Below, piece after piece: positions 17,805-28,105 of a stretch of 64,000 bases of DNA. The translations under genes were made by a program, and so were the position numbers. Position 1 is the first letter of the stretch, and each line of letters opens with the position of its first letter. The notes under the pieces were generated by a model that was given only the letters and a program-made list of their open reading frames with translations, was not told where the DNA came from and ran no database searches. Source of the stretch: Jiangellales bacterium (GTDB lineage: Bacteria; Actinomycetota; Actinomycetes; Jiangellales; Jiangellaceae); NCBI GenBank assembly GCA_030447955.1, contig JAUJNY010000001.1, positions 8,858 to 72,857 on the forward strand. The letters run 5' to 3'.

Positions 17805-17917
17805 GGATCTCCCCTCCGGAGGCGACTGGCGGGCTGCTCACGGCGCGTTAGGGTGACGCGACGGAGGCCGGCGCGCCCTCATCCTGACACAGGCGAGCGA
17901 GCGTCTGAGAGGTGTCG

Positions 17918-19432
17918 ATGCTCGACCGGACGGTGCCCGTGGGAGTGACCGGCGCCGGCGCCATGGGAGCCGGCATCGCACAGGTCGCCGTCGCCGCCGG
18001 ACACCAGGTCCGCCTCTATGACGTCCGCGTCGGGGCCGCCGGAAAGGCCGTCGAGGAGGTACGCGGCCGGCTCAGCCGGCTCGCCGAGCGCGGCCGGCTG
18101 GACGCAGCGGAAGCGGCGGCGGCGGCCGGGCGGCTCACCTCCGTCGACACCCTCGACGACCTCGCGGGGTGCGGCCTGGTCGTCGAGGCGGTGGTCGAGG
18201 ACCTGGAGGTCAAGCGCGAGCTGTTAGCCGCGCTGGAGCGGGTCTGCGGTCCGAGCACGGTGCTGGCCACCAACACCTCCTCGCTGTCGGTGACGGCGCT
18301 CGCCGCGCGGCTCGAGCGCCCGCAGCGGGTCCTCGGCATGCACTTCTTCAACCCGGCACCGCTGCTGCCGCTCGTCGAGGTGGTGAGCGGTGCGGCGACG
18401 GGCGACGCGGTGGCGTCCACAGTCGCGGAGCTCGCCCGCGGCTGGGGCAAGACGCCGGTCCGGTGCGCGTCGACTCCGGGCTTCATCGTCAACCGGGTGG
18501 CCCGGCCGTTCTACGGCGAAGCCATGCGGCTGCTCGAGGACCGGGTGGCCGACGCGGCAACGGTCGACGCGGTGCTGCGGGAGGCCGGTGGCTTCGCGAT
18601 GGGGCCCTGCGAGCTCACCGACCTCATCGGCCAGGACGTCAACCACGAGGTCGGGCGCTCGGTGTGGGAGCAGACGTTCCACGACCCCCGCTACCAGCCC
18701 TCGCTCGTCCAGCAGCGGCTCGTCGACGCCGGCTGGCTGGGCCGCAAGAGCGGTCGCGGCTTCTACGACTACTCCGCCGGCGCCCCGCGGCCAGAACCGG
18801 CGACTGAGCCACCCCGGCCGGCACCCGAGCGGGTGACCTACTACGGCGGCTCCCCGACCATCGAGGGGCTGCTCGCCCGCGCCGCGTCGGCGGGGGTGAC
18901 GGTGGAACACACGTCGTTCGGCTGGTCCGCTCACGAACCCGTCGGCCTGCGCCTGCCCAGCGGGGGACGGCTGGTGGAGTGCACCGGGAGGACGGCCCAG
19001 GCCAGCGTCAGCGGGCCCGACGAGGCGGTGGCGGTGCTGGACTGGGTCAGCGATCCCAGCACTGCCACCCGGGTGGCTCTCGCAATCTCCGATAGCGGGT
19101 CGGAGGCCCTGCGGGATGAGGCGGTCGGGCTGCTGCAGGCCGCTGGAGCGGCGGTCAGCGTGGTGGCAGACGCGGCCGGGCTCATCGTCGCGCGGACGGT
19201 CTCGATGCTGGCCAACGAGGCCATCGACGTGGTGGCGCGGGCTGAGGCGAGCGCCACCGACGTCGACGTCGCGATGCGGCTCGGCACCAGCTACCCCTTC
19301 GGGCCGTACGAGTGGGGGGTGCGGCACGCTCCCGAGGTGGTCCATGTCCTCGACCGGCTGGCCGCGGCGTACCCCAGCGGGCGGTACCGGCCTTCCCCAC
19401 TCCTGCGCCGCCTCGCCGCGGACCCGCGGTGA
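17918..19432 (+). CDS. paaH: 3-hydroxyacyl-CoA dehydrogenase (PaaH/PaaC type)
   Basis: About 504 residues. The N-terminal Rossmann fold has [19 protein letters not shown], then the catalytic region with [11 protein letters not shown] and [33 protein letters not shown], and two C-terminal dimer domains (the second around residues 390-500), the long PaaC/PaaH form. ATG at 17918 follows an AGAGG site; GTG at 17912 is in frame but falls on that site. It oxidises 3-hydroxyadipyl-CoA to 3-oxoadipyl-CoA. First gene of a tight rightward operon; the stop overlaps the next start (GTGA). Confidence 0.92.
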   Translation: MLDRTVPVGVTGAGAMGAGIAQVAVAAGHQVRLYDVRVGAAGKAVEEVRGRLSRLAERGRLDAAEAAAAAGRLTSVDTLDDLAGCGLVVEAVVEDLEVKRELLAALERVCGPSTVLATNTSSLSVTALAARLERPQRVLGMHFFNPAPLLPLVEVVSGAATGDAVASTVAELARGWGKTPVRCASTPGFIVNRVARPFYGEAMRLLEDRVADAATVDAVLREAGGFAMGPCELTDLIGQDVNHEVGRSVWEQTFHDPRYQPSLVQQRLVDAGWLGRKSGRGFYDYSAGAPRPEPATEPPRPAPERVTYYGGSPTIEGLLARAASAGVTVEHTSFGWSAHEPVGLRLPSGGRLVECTGRTAQASVSGPDEAVAVLDWVSDPSTATRVALAISDSGSEALRDEAVGLLQAAGAAVSVVADAAGLIVARTVSMLANEAIDVVARAEASATDVDVAMRLGTSYPFGPYEWGVRHAPEVVHVLDRLAAAYPSGRYRPSPLLRRLAADPR

Positions 19433-19860
19433 CGCGCGAGCAGCTGGCCCGGGCCTGCGCTGCGGCGATGTGGGCGCAGGACCGGGCGTCGCAGCGGCTG
19501 GGTATGGAGCTGGTCGACGTGGCGCCGGGCCGGGCGCGGCTGCGCATGCAGGTGGCCGACACCATGGTCAACGGGCATGCGATCTGCCACGGCGGTTTCG
19601 TCTTTGCGCTGGCCGACTCGGCCTTCGCGTTCGCGTGCAACTCGTACAATCGCACCACCGTGGCGCAAGCGGCCGATGTCGTGTTCGTCGCGCCCGCCCG
19701 GCTCGGAGACGAGCTGGTCGCCGAGGCGACGGAGCGGGCCCGCTACGGCCGCAACGGCATCTACGACGTTACGGTGCGCCGGTCGGACGGCGCGCTGGTG
19801 GCGGAGTTCCGCGGCCGGTCCCGCGAGATCGCCGGCAGGCTAGTCGAGGAGGCACCATGA
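19429..19860 (+). CDS. paaI: PaaI-type hotdog-fold acyl-CoA thioesterase
   Basis: 143 residues, single hotdog domain: [20 protein letters not shown] (family signature with the conserved HGG and the catalytic Asp) and [24 protein letters not shown] at 19429 overlaps the paaH stop, and the gene ends in an ATGA overlap with the thiolase. PaaI hydrolyses stalled CoA esters of the phenylacetate route, releasing CoA. The order paaH-paaI-thiolase supports the assignment. Confidence 0.92.
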   Translation: MTREQLARACAAAMWAQDRASQRLGMELVDVAPGRARLRMQVADTMVNGHAICHGGFVFALADSAFAFACNSYNRTTVAQAADVVFVAPARLGDELVAEATERARYGRNGIYDVTVRRSDGALVAEFRGRSREIAGRLVEEAP

Positions 19861-21059
19861 GCGAGGCGTTCATCGTTGATGGCGTGCGCACGCCGGTCGG
19901 CCGCTACGGCGGTGCGCTGGCGGCCGTGCGCCCCGACGACATGGCCGCGTTGGTCCTGCGCGAGCTGCTCGCCCGACACGAGGACGTAGACCCTGCCGCA
20001 GTCGACGAAGTGGCGCTCGGCTGCGCGAACCAAGCTGGGGAAGACAACCGCAACGTGGCCCGGATGGCCGTGCTGCTCGCCGGCTGGCCCCATACCCTGC
20101 CGGCCACCACGATCAACCGGCTCTGCGGCTCCGGACTGGACGCCTTGACGTACGCGGCTCGCATGATCCGCACTGGCGAGGCCGACCTGGTCGTCGCCGG
20201 CGGCGTCGAGTCGATGAGCCGGGCGCCGTTCGTGATGCCCAAGGCGCGGACCGCGTACGACCGCACCGCCGAGGTGTTCGACACAACGCTGGGCTGGCGC
20301 TTCGTCAACCCGGTGCTGGAGGCCCGCTACGGCACCGACTCGATGGCAGAGACCGCCGAGAACGTCGCCGCGGAGTACGAGGTCTCCCGCGAGGACCAGG
20401 ACGCCTTCGCCCTGCGCTCGCAGGAGCGCACGGCGGCGGCGACCGCGCGCGGCCGGCTGGCCCGCGAGATCGTGGCGGTGTCCGTGCCGCAGCGGCGCGG
20501 CGAGGCCGCAGTCGTTGACCGCGACGAGCACCCCCGAGAAACCTCGCTGGAGGCGCTCGCCAAGCTGCCGGCGCCCTTCCGCCCCGGCGGCAGCGTGACC
20601 GCGGGCAACGCGAGCGGCGTCAACGACGCGGCCGCAGCACTGCTCGTCGCGAGCGAGCGGGCGCTGGAGCGGTACGGGCTCAGCCCGCTCGCGCGTGTCG
20701 TCGGCACGGCGACGGCCGGAGTGGAGCCGCGCACGATGGGGATGGGCCCGGTGCCCGCGTCGACCAAGCTGTTGTCGCGGCTGGGCGTCGACGTGCGCGA
20801 CATGGACGTCATCGAGCTGAACGAGGCGTTCGCCGCGCAGTCGCTGGCCGTGCTCCGTGAGCTCGGGCTCCCCGACGACGCCGAGCACGTCAACCCCAAC
20901 GGTGGCGCCATCGCCCTCGGCCATCCGCTGGGGATGTCCGGCGCGCGCCTCGCGCTCACCGCGGCCATCGAGCTCGCCGACCGGCGTGCCCGACGCGCGC
21001 TGGTGACGCTGTGCATCGGCGTCGGCCAGGGCATGGCCACGATGTTGGAGGCGCCCTGA
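19857..21059 (+). CDS. acetyl-CoA acetyltransferase family thiolase (3-oxoadipyl-CoA thiolase)
   Basis: 400 residues. Thiolase residues: nucleophile Cys in [27 protein letters not shown], the Asn-Glu-Ala-Phe motif in [24 protein letters not shown] (His) and the second Cys in [14 protein letters not shown] at 19857 is preceded by GAGGAGG and overlaps the paaI stop. In this operon it most likely cleaves 3-oxoadipyl-CoA to succinyl-CoA and acetyl-CoA (PaaJ/PcaF role). Other beta-ketothiolase roles cannot be excluded by sequence. Confidence 0.92.
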   Translation: MSEAFIVDGVRTPVGRYGGALAAVRPDDMAALVLRELLARHEDVDPAAVDEVALGCANQAGEDNRNVARMAVLLAGWPHTLPATTINRLCGSGLDALTYAARMIRTGEADLVVAGGVESMSRAPFVMPKARTAYDRTAEVFDTTLGWRFVNPVLEARYGTDSMAETAENVAAEYEVSREDQDAFALRSQERTAAATARGRLAREIVAVSVPQRRGEAAVVDRDEHPRETSLEALAKLPAPFRPGGSVTAGNASGVNDAAAALLVASERALERYGLSPLARVVGTATAGVEPRTMGMGPVPASTKLLSRLGVDVRDMDVIELNEAFAAQSLAVLRELGLPDDAEHVNPNGGAIALGHPLGMSGARLALTAAIELADRRARRALVTLCIGVGQGMATMLEAP

Positions 21060-21148
21060 GCGGTCAGCGGTGGAGACCAGCGACCCGGTCGGGTCCGTCG
21101 TATGGCCGGGGACGGGAACCTCAGCAGTACCGCAGACGTCCCAGCGCA

Positions 21149-21775
21149 GTGAGCGGAGATCCGGCTCGACGCGCCGCAGCAGTGGTGCTCGCCGCGGTCG
21201 CTTGTGCGGGCTGTGCAGCGAGCTCGCCCGCACCGGTCGTCGTCCAGAACGAGAACGCGGGCTCCACCAGGTCGCCCGCCATCGTGACCAAGAGTCCGAC
21301 GCCGCGGGCCACGTCCACGCCACCGCCATCAGGGCCGACTCCATCCACCCCTCCCGCCTCTCCACCGGCTAGCCCCCCGCCGCAGGACCCGCCGGGGGGA
21401 GACGCCGCCGCGCGTTACTGGGAGCGCCACGAACCGGTGGCGTACCGCTACACCCTCGACATCGACTGCTTCTGCCCGTGGGGTCGCTTTGACGTCGTCG
21501 TCCGCAACGGCGAGGTGGTGCAGGCCCGCCGAGTGGGGAGCGGTGGGGTCGGGGGGTCCGGCCAGCCACCTGGCGCGCTGACGATCGACGGCCTCTTCAC
21601 GGTAGTGAGCCAAGCGCGCAGCTCGTCATCGCCGGCCGCCAATGTCACGGTGAGCTATGACGAGCGGTACGGCTACCCGCAGCGCATCAGCATCGACCGG
21701 ATCGCCGACGCCGTCGACGACGAGATCAGCTACACGGTGAGCGACTTCCAGGTGCTCGAGCGCGATTCGACGTGA
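21149..21775 (+). CDS. DUF6174-domain lipoprotein-like secreted protein
   Basis: 208 residues from GTG at 21149. The N-terminal hydrophobic segment (AAAVVLAAVACAGCAAS) ends in a lipobox-like Cys, although the -3 position is unusual. A Pro/Ser/Thr-rich linker of about 55 residues follows. The C-terminal domain has YRYTLDIDCFCPWG, TIDGLFTVV and YGYPQRISIDRI, matching the DUF6174 pattern. It is probably anchored outside the membrane; function unknown. It follows the thiolase by 89 bp and need not belong to that operon. Confidence 0.8.
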   Translation: MSGDPARRAAAVVLAAVACAGCAASSPAPVVVQNENAGSTRSPAIVTKSPTPRATSTPPPSGPTPSTPPASPPASPPPQDPPGGDAAARYWERHEPVAYRYTLDIDCFCPWGRFDVVVRNGEVVQARRVGSGGVGGSGQPPGALTIDGLFTVVSQARSSSSPAANVTVSYDERYGYPQRISIDRIADAVDDEISYTVSDFQVLERDST

Positions 21776-21796
21776 GGTCGAGCGGTTCCGACTGCG

Positions 21797-23257
21797 TCAG
21801 GCCCACAGCAGCGCGGTCGCCGGGTCCTCAAGGATCGCGGCCACGTCGGCCAGGAAGCGTGAGCCCTGGGCGCCGTCGACGATGCGGTGGTCGAAGGACA
21901 CCGCCAACGTTGTCACCCAGCGCGGCACCACAGCGCCGTCGACGACCCACGGCTGCTGCCGGATGGCGCCGAAGCAGAGGATCGCGGACTCGCCTGGGTT
22001 GATGATCGGTGTGCCCGAGTCGACCCCGAACACCCCGACGTTCGTGATCGTGATCGTGCCGCCGGACATGTCGGCCGGCTGCGTCCTGCCGGCCCGGGCC
22101 GTCTCCACGAGGTCGGCGAGCGCCCGCGCCAGCTCCGGCATGGACATCGCGTCGGCGCCCTTGACGTTGGGGACGACGAGCCCACGCGGCGTCGCCGCCG
22201 CGATGCCGAGGTTGACGTAGTGCTTGAGCACGATCTCGCCGGCGGCCTCGTCCCAGGTGGCGTTGAGCTCGGGGGTACGCCGGACCGCGAGGCACAGTGC
22301 CTTCATGACCACGAGCAGCGGTGACACGCGCAGGTCGCGGAAGTCGCGGTGCGCGCGCAGCCGCTCCACCAGCTCCATGGTCGCCGACACGTCGACCGTC
22401 ACCCACTCGGTCACATGCGGCGCAGAGAAGGCGCTGGACACCATCGCCTGCGCCGTCATCTTGCGGACGCCCTTGACCGGGACGCGGGTCTCCCCCCCGA
22501 GCCGCGTCGGGGCGGGGATCACGGCGGGCACCGCCGCGGCCGCAGCGTCGGTGAGCGCGTCGGGAGGCGCGGACGTCCCCGAGACGGCCGCCTGGACGTC
22601 CTCGCGGGTGATCGTGCCGCCGACTCCGGACGCGGTGACGGTCGTGAGGTCGACGCCCAGGTCCCTGGCGAGCTTGCGCACCGGAGGCTTGGCCAGCACC
22701 GTGACACCGGCGACCGGAGCCGAGGGCGTCGCAGGTCCGGCCGCAGGTTGGGCAGCGGGCGCACCAGCTGCGGCCGACTTCCGTGGGCGGCGCTTGGCCT
22801 CCGTGCTGCGTGGTCCGTACCCGACGAGCACGGAGGTGCGTCCTCCGGGCGCGGGACCACCGATGAGACCGGGTTCCACCGCCTCGTCGGCGGGCGGCGC
22901 CGTGACCTCGGGGACCATGTCCGTGACGGCCGAGTCTGCGGGCGCGGGCACGGTCTCCCCGGCCGGCGGGTCAGCGGTATCGACCTCCGCGGCCGAGGCC
23001 ACAGCGGCTCCGCCGGAGACGTCGACGCTGATGATGGGCGTGTGCACCGCGATCGTGGTGCCCTCCTCGACCAGCAGCTCGCTGACGGTGCCGGCGTAGG
23101 GCGAGGGCAGCTCGACCAGCGATTTGGCGGTCTCGATCTCCACGACGATGTCGTTGACCTTGACGGTGTCGCCCGGCTTGACCTTCCACGACACGATCTC
23201 GGCCTCTGTCAGTCCCTCACCGACGTCGGGCAGCCGGAACTGCTTGATCTCGCTCAT
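21797..23257 (-). CDS. 2-oxoacid dehydrogenase E2 (dihydrolipoyl acyltransferase)
   Basis: 486 residues. Lipoyl domain 1-80 with lipoylated K45 ([12 protein letters not shown]). A long Ala/Pro/Val linker is followed by a peripheral subunit-binding domain around 225-265 ([15 protein letters not shown]...[10 protein letters not shown]). The catalytic domain carries the active-site [16 protein letters not shown] at the C-terminus. Last gene of a leftward operon E1 alpha-E1 beta-E2. Branched-chain 2-oxoacids are the usual substrate of this gene order in actinobacteria, but pyruvate is possible. No E3 gene is nearby. ATG at 23257 chosen at the lipoyl-domain start. Confidence 0.93.
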   Translation of the reverse strand: MSEIKQFRLPDVGEGLTEAEIVSWKVKPGDTVKVNDIVVEIETAKSLVELPSPYAGTVSELLVEEGTTIAVHTPIISVDVSGGAAVASAAEVDTADPPAGETVPAPADSAVTDMVPEVTAPPADEAVEPGLIGGPAPGGRTSVLVGYGPRSTEAKRRPRKSAAAGAPAAQPAAGPATPSAPVAGVTVLAKPPVRKLARDLGVDLTTVTASGVGGTITREDVQAAVSGTSAPPDALTDAAAAAVPAVIPAPTRLGGETRVPVKGVRKMTAQAMVSSAFSAPHVTEWVTVDVSATMELVERLRAHRDFRDLRVSPLLVVMKALCLAVRRTPELNATWDEAAGEIVLKHYVNLGIAAATPRGLVVPNVKGADAMSMPELARALADLVETARAGRTQPADMSGGTITITNVGVFGVDSGTPIINPGESAILCFGAIRQQPWVVDGAVVPRWVTTLAVSFDHRIVDGAQGSRFLADVAAILEDPATALLWA

Positions 23258-23291
23258 CGCCATCCTCGCCATGCTCCCGTCACGACACGCC

Positions 23292-24263
23292 TCAGAACGC
23301 CAGCGCCCGGTCGACGGAGTCGAGCACCCGGTCCAGGTCCGGCAGGTAGTCCTCCTCGACCCGGCTCGGCGGGTACGGGGTGTCAAACCCCGCGACCCGC
23401 AGCACCGGTGCCTCGAGGAAGTGGAAGCACTCCTCGGTGATACGTGCGGCGAGCTCGGCTCCGAGTCCGAGGGTCAGCGGCGCCTCGTGCACGACGACGG
23501 CGCGGCCCGTGCGGCGCACCGACTCGTACACCGCCGGCAGGTCGAGCGGGGAGAGCGAACGCAGGTCGATCACCTCCAGCTCGTGACCCTCCTCGGCGGC
23601 GGCCCCCGCCGCCTCCAGGCACGTCTTGACCATGGGGCCGTACGCGAGCACGGTCACGTCCTGCCCCGCCCGTACGACGCGGGCGGAGTGCAGCGGGTCG
23701 GGGTCTTCCGTCTCGTCGAGCTCGCCCTTCTCCCAGTAGCGCCGCTTGGGCTCCAGGAAAACGACGGGGTCGTCGGAGGCGATCGCCTGCTGGATCATCC
23801 AGTAGGAGTCGACCGGGTTGGCGCACGCGACGACCTTGAGGCCGGCGGTGTGGGCGAAGTACGCCTCCGGCGACTCGCTGTGGTGTTCGACCGCGCCGAT
23901 CCCGCCGCCGAAGGGGATGCGGATCACGATCGGCATCGGGGAGCGGCCCTTGGACCGAGCGCGCATCTTGGCGACCTGGCTGACGATCTGGTCGTACGCG
24001 GGGTAGACGAACCCGTCGAACTGGATCTCGCAGACGGGGCGGTACCCCCGCAGCGCCAGGCCCACGGCCGTCCCGAGGATCCCCGACTCGGCCAGCGGCG
24101 TGTCGATGACGCGGTCCTCGCCGAAGTCCTTCTGCAGCCCATCGGTCACGCGGAAGACGCCACCGAGCTTGCCGATGTCCTCCCCCATGAGGATGACGGT
24201 CGGGTCCGCCTCCATCGCCTTGCGCAGGCCGAGGTTGATGCCCTTGGCGACCGTGATGTTCAC
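23292..24263 (-). CDS. 2-oxoacid dehydrogenase E1 beta subunit
   Basis: 323 residues. Transketolase-type beta chain: [59 protein letters not shown] and the C-terminal domain [20 protein letters not shown]. The GTG start at 24263 overlaps the end of the E1 alpha reading frame (GTGA), so translation is coupled to the alpha gene that is now broken. It forms the alpha2-beta2 thiamine-diphosphate decarboxylase and hands the acyl group to the E2. Confidence 0.93.
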   Translation of the reverse strand: MNITVAKGINLGLRKAMEADPTVILMGEDIGKLGGVFRVTDGLQKDFGEDRVIDTPLAESGILGTAVGLALRGYRPVCEIQFDGFVYPAYDQIVSQVAKMRARSKGRSPMPIVIRIPFGGGIGAVEHHSESPEAYFAHTAGLKVVACANPVDSYWMIQQAIASDDPVVFLEPKRRYWEKGELDETEDPDPLHSARVVRAGQDVTVLAYGPMVKTCLEAAGAAAEEGHELEVIDLRSLSPLDLPAVYESVRRTGRAVVVHEAPLTLGLGAELAARITEECFHFLEAPVLRVAGFDTPYPPSRVEEDYLPDLDRVLDSVDRALAF

Positions 24264-25420
24264 CGGTGACCTCCCGCGCCACTGTCCTCGAACGACTCCA
24301 GGTAGGCGGCGAAGGACTCCCGTTGCGCCGTGAGCACCGGGGAGGGCTCGGCGTACGCGTGGTCGAAGATGCCCAGCGGGGACGGGTCGGGCAGCTCCAG
24401 GCACCCGGTACGGACGCGAGCCGCCAGCTCGTCGGCCTCGGCGTCGATCGAAGCATAGAAGTCGGCGTCGGCGAGAGTCCTCACTGGTGAGATGGGCCTT
24501 GAGCCGGTCGATCGGATCCTTGCGCCGCCAGCTCTCCAGCTCGTCGGCCAGCCGGTAGCGGGTCGGGTCGTCGGAGGTGGTGTGCGCACCCATCCGGTAG
24601 GTGAACGCCTCGATCAGCGTCGGGCCGGAGCCCTCCCGGGCCCGGTCGAGGGCGGGCGGGTCACCGCGAGGCAGGCGAGGACGTCGTTGCCGTCGACCCG
24701 TACGCCGGGAAACCCGAAGCCGCGCGCCCGCTGGTAGAGCGGGATCCGGGTCTGGCGCTCCAGCGGCTCGGAGATGGCCCACTGGTTGTTCTGGCAGAAG
24801 AACACCACCGGCGCGTTGAACACGCTCGCCCAGACGAACGCCTCGTTGACGTCGCCCTGGCTGGTCGCCCCGTCACCGAAGTAGGCGACCACCGCGGTGT
24901 CGCGGTCGGGATCGCCGGTGCCGACGAGCCCGTCGCGCTGCACGCCCATGGCGTATCCGGTGGCGTGCAGCGTCTGCGCGCCGATGACGATGGTGTAGAG
25001 CCCGAAGTTGAACTCCGCGGGGTCCCAGTCGCCGTTGTCCACGCCGCGGAAGAGGCCGAGCAGGCGCAACGGGTCGACGCCCTTGCACCAGGCGACGCCG
25101 TGCTCGCGGTAGGTCGGGAAGGCGAAGTCCTGCGGCTGCATCGCCCGCCCGGAGCCGATCTGCGCCGCCTCCTGGCCGAGTGACTGGGCCCAGATGCCCA
25201 GCTCGCCCTGGCGCTGCAGCGCGGTCGCCTCGGTGTCGATGCGCCGACTAAGTACGAGGTCGCGGTAGAGGCCGCGCAGCTCCTCGGCGGACAGCTCGAC
25301 CGAGTAGTCGGGGTGCTCGACCCGCTCCCCCTCCGGGGTGAGCAGTTGGACGAGCTCGGGGCCGGCCTCGACCGTGGAGGGTGGGTCCGGCGCCCGCCCG
25401 TCGAGCGAATCGACGCTCAC
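24260..25420 (-). pseudogene. 2-oxoacid dehydrogenase E1 alpha, two frameshifts
   Basis: The gene starts at GTG 25420 with a good GAGGAG site. It reads clearly as E1 alpha (RRIDTEATALQRQGELGIWA, YREHGVAW, thiamine-binding GDGATSQGDVNEAF...NNQWAIS) as far as VDGNDVLACLAVTR. Near 24655 the homology moves to another frame (LDRAREGSGPTLIEAFTYRM...RLKAHLT). Near 24490 it moves again (LADADFYASIDAEADELAA) to the natural stop at 24260. The first shift fits one missing base in a GC run. All three pieces are otherwise well conserved, so this is either a recent decay or a pair of sequence errors. If real, the complex lacks its alpha subunit. Confidence 0.85.
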
Positions 25421-25596
25421 GTGCGCTCCTCGAGTCGTCGGCGGCAGGCTAACCGGGGCGGGCGGGTGCCTGCTCGCGCCGCGGTCCGGGGGAAACCGTA
25501 CCTGGGGAAGGCCCGCCAGGTGCGGCGGGGCGTCGCAATGGGTAGCAGCCGCAGGCATGCCCGTACCCGACCACCTCGGCGATCAGGAGCCCCCTC

Positions 25597-26478
25597 GTGA
25601 CCACTCCTCCCCCCTCTCCCGCGGCACAACGACAGATCGGCGGTGTCGAGGTGTTCGGCATCGGACTCGGCGCCATGCCGATGTCGGTGTCGAGCCACAT
25701 GCCCGCCGAGGACCAGTCGCTGCGCACGATCCATGCCGCGCTGGACGCGGGGGTGCGGCTGGTCGACACGGCTGACGCCTACACCCCCGACGGCGACGAC
25801 CCCGGGCACAACGAGCGGCTGGTGGCCAAGGCGCTGGCGTCCTGGGACGGGGACCGCGACGCGGTGCTGGTGGCCACTAAGGGCGGGCACACGCGCAGCC
25901 CGGACGGCGGGTGGGGCACCGACGGAAGGCCGGAGTACCTGCGGGCGGCCTGTGAGCGCTCGCTGCGGGCGCTCGGCGTGGAGGTCATCGGTCTCTACCA
26001 GCACCACCGACCCGACCCGGACGTGCCGTACGCGGAGAGCATCGGCGCGCTGCGTGACCTGCTCGACGAGGGCAAGATCCGCCTCGCCGGCATCTCGAAC
26101 GCTGACCCCGAGCAGATCAGTACCGCTCAGGAGGTGCTCGGCGGCCGGCTGGCCAGCGTGCAGAACCAGTTCTCCCCGCGTTTTCGGTCCAGCACCCCCG
26201 AGCTGGAGCTGTGCGCCGAGCAGGGTGTGGCCTTTCTGCCGTGGAGTCCGCTGGGCGGCATCAGCTCCGCGCCGGAGCTGTCCGCGCAGCACGCGGCCTT
26301 CGCGGCGGTGGGCCGGCAGCGCGGCGTCTCCGCCTACCAGGTGTGCCTGGCCTGGGAGCTGGCCAAGGCCCCCGTCGTGGTGCCCATCCCGGGTGCCAGC
26401 CGCCCGGAGTCGGTGCTCGACTGCGTCGGGGCGGCTGAGCTGGAGCTCAGTGCGGACGAGCTGGCCCGGCTGGGCTGA
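25597..26478 (+). CDS. aldo/keto reductase
   Basis: 293 residues with the AKR barrel: VRLVDTADAYTPDGDDPGHN (catalytic Asp and Tyr), VLVATKGGHTRS (Lys), GLYQHHRPDP (His), AFLPWSPLGG and the cofactor loop VVPIPGASRPES. NADPH-dependent reduction of aldehydes or ketones; substrate not predictable. GTG at 25597 follows CAGGAG at good spacing. Divergent from the E1 alpha gene by 176 bp. Confidence 0.92.
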   Translation: MTTPPPSPAAQRQIGGVEVFGIGLGAMPMSVSSHMPAEDQSLRTIHAALDAGVRLVDTADAYTPDGDDPGHNERLVAKALASWDGDRDAVLVATKGGHTRSPDGGWGTDGRPEYLRAACERSLRALGVEVIGLYQHHRPDPDVPYAESIGALRDLLDEGKIRLAGISNADPEQISTAQEVLGGRLASVQNQFSPRFRSSTPELELCAEQGVAFLPWSPLGGISSAPELSAQHAAFAAVGRQRGVSAYQVCLAWELAKAPVVVPIPGASRPESVLDCVGAAELELSADELARLG

Positions 26479-26531
26479 CGCTGTCTGGGAAGCTGGGAAG
26501 CCGACGACAGCGCCCGACGTTCGGGACGGTC

Positions 26532-27494
26532 ATGACCCCTGAGCCGGCCGGGCCGCGCCCTGCCCTGGTGTGGCTGGCCTTGGCGACGGTCTACGTCGTC
26601 TGGGGCTCGACGTACCTGGCGATCCGGGTGGTCGTCGATGCCGGGATGCCCCCGCTGCTGTCCATGGGCGCGCGGTTCCTGGTCGCTGCCGCGCTGCTCG
26701 CCGTGGTGATCGGCGTGCGCAGCGGGTGGGGTGCCCTGCGCGTCACGGCGCGGGAGGCGGCCGGCGCCGGGGTCATGGGGGTGCTGCTGCTCCTCGGCGG
26801 CAACGGCCTGGTTGCGATCGCCGAGCAGACGGTCCCAAGCGGGCTGGCCGCGCTGCTGGTCGCCACCACGCCGCTGTGGCTGGCGGTGTTCCGGTACGCC
26901 ACCGGCGACCGGCCGCGGCTGATCAGCGCCCTCGGCGTTCTCGTCGGTTTCGCCGGGGTGGCGCTGCTGGCGCTGCGCGGTGGCGGCATCCCCGGGGTCG
27001 AGACGTGGGGCGTGCTCGTCGTACTGGCCGCCACCCTCTCCTGGGCGGTCGGATCCTTTGTGTCAGGCCGGCTGGGGCTGCCCGGGGACCCGCTGGTGGC
27101 GACGACCTGGGAGATGGTGCTCGGCGGGATTGCGCTGGTGCTTGCGGGTGCGGCCGCCGGCGAGGGGCTCGACCTCACCACCATTTCGGCCGACGGTTGG
27201 GTGGCGTGGGCGTATCTGGTGACGGTCGGCTCGATGCTCGGCTACACCGCCTACGTGTGGCTGCTCGCCAACGCGCCGATCTCACTCGTCGCCACCTACG
27301 CGTACGTGAACCCCGTCGTCGCGGTGGCGCTCGGCGCGCTGATCCTCGCCGAGCCGGTGACCGGGATCGTGCTGCTGGGCGGCGCCGTGGTCGTCCTCGG
27401 CGTGGCCGTCGTGGTCACTATCGAGCGTCCACGCAACGGGCCCGCCACCGAGGACGAACCGGTTCCGGCTCCGGAGGCCGTCCGCGCCCGCTGA
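26532..27494 (+). CDS. EamA/DMT-family transporter
   Basis: 320 residues with ten predicted membrane helices in two EamA repeats: VYVVWGSTYLAIRVVVDAG opens the first, and the second ends with the conserved NPVVAVALGALILAEPVTG. The drug/metabolite superfamily exports amino acids, cofactors or drugs. The C-terminal tail is short, charged and Pro/Glu-rich. It follows the reductase by 53 bp in the same direction. Confidence 0.9.
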   Translation: MTPEPAGPRPALVWLALATVYVVWGSTYLAIRVVVDAGMPPLLSMGARFLVAAALLAVVIGVRSGWGALRVTAREAAGAGVMGVLLLLGGNGLVAIAEQTVPSGLAALLVATTPLWLAVFRYATGDRPRLISALGVLVGFAGVALLALRGGGIPGVETWGVLVVLAATLSWAVGSFVSGRLGLPGDPLVATTWEMVLGGIALVLAGAAAGEGLDLTTISADGWVAWAYLVTVGSMLGYTAYVWLLANAPISLVATYAYVNPVVAVALGALILAEPVTGIVLLGGAVVVLGVAVVVTIERPRNGPATEDEPVPAPEAVRAR

Positions 27495-27517
27495 TCTCGG
27501 CCCGCCGCCATGCTCGC

Positions 27518-28105
27518 TCATCCCGCGGCGTGGTCGTCGCTAGCTGTCGGCGCGAAGCCAACGTCGCGGGCATGCGGGACCAGCTGCAACCGGTCGCCCA
27601 GCGACCATTCGGCAACTCGAGCGACCGTCGCGGCTGGCACCTGGGGTCCGTACTTGTCGCTGGCCGGAATGGAGTAGGTGGCGTGTGCGTCGTGAGGCAG
27701 CAGCACCGCCATCCCGCTGGCCAACGCAGCCCTGACGGTGGCGGCGACGCACATCTCCGACTGGATGCCACACACGACGAGGTGGCGGACGCGGCGAGCC
27801 GTCAGCAGGGCGCCGAGGCTGGTGCCGGCGAAGCCGTCGTCGCCGGTCTTGCGTATGACCGGCTCTGCTGCCTGGGGCTGCAGGTGCAGCTGCCAGCCCG
27901 GGTGTCCGGGCTCGTCGATCGCTCCGGGCGGTCCGTCGTTCTGCAGGTGGATCACCGGCGCACCGCTAAGCCGAGCGGCTTCCAGCAACACCTCGGCGGC
28001 GCTGACGACGACATCGGCCGCCGGAACGGCGGTCGTTCCGGTCAAGAAGCCGCGTTGGAGGTCCACCAGGAGGAGGGCGTCGGCGGTGGCCACCGGAGCA
28101 GGCAC
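27518..28105 (-). CDS. isochorismatase-family cysteine hydrolase
   Basis: 195 residues. Catalytic triad: Asp in LLLVDLQRGF, Lys in IRKTGDDGFAGTSL and Cys in GIQSEMCVAATVRAAL. The fold covers isochorismatases, nicotinamidases and related amidohydrolases; the residues do not decide the substrate. GTG at 28105 overlaps the aminotransferase stop by one base, so the two genes form one leftward unit. Confidence 0.9.
   Translation of the reverse strand: MPAPVATADALLLVDLQRGFLTGTTAVPAADVVVSAAEVLLEAARLSGAPVIHLQNDGPPGAIDEPGHPGWQLHLQPQAAEPVIRKTGDDGFAGTSLGALLTARRVRHLVVCGIQSEMCVAATVRAALASGMAVLLPHDAHATYSIPASDKYGPQVPAATVARVAEWSLGDRLQLVPHARDVGFAPTASDDHAAG

Noticed and set aside
24260-25420. Programmed ribosomal frameshifting in E1 alpha
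   Set aside because: Two separate shifts would be needed, no slippery heptamer with a downstream structure was recognised, and this gene is not known to use frameshifting.
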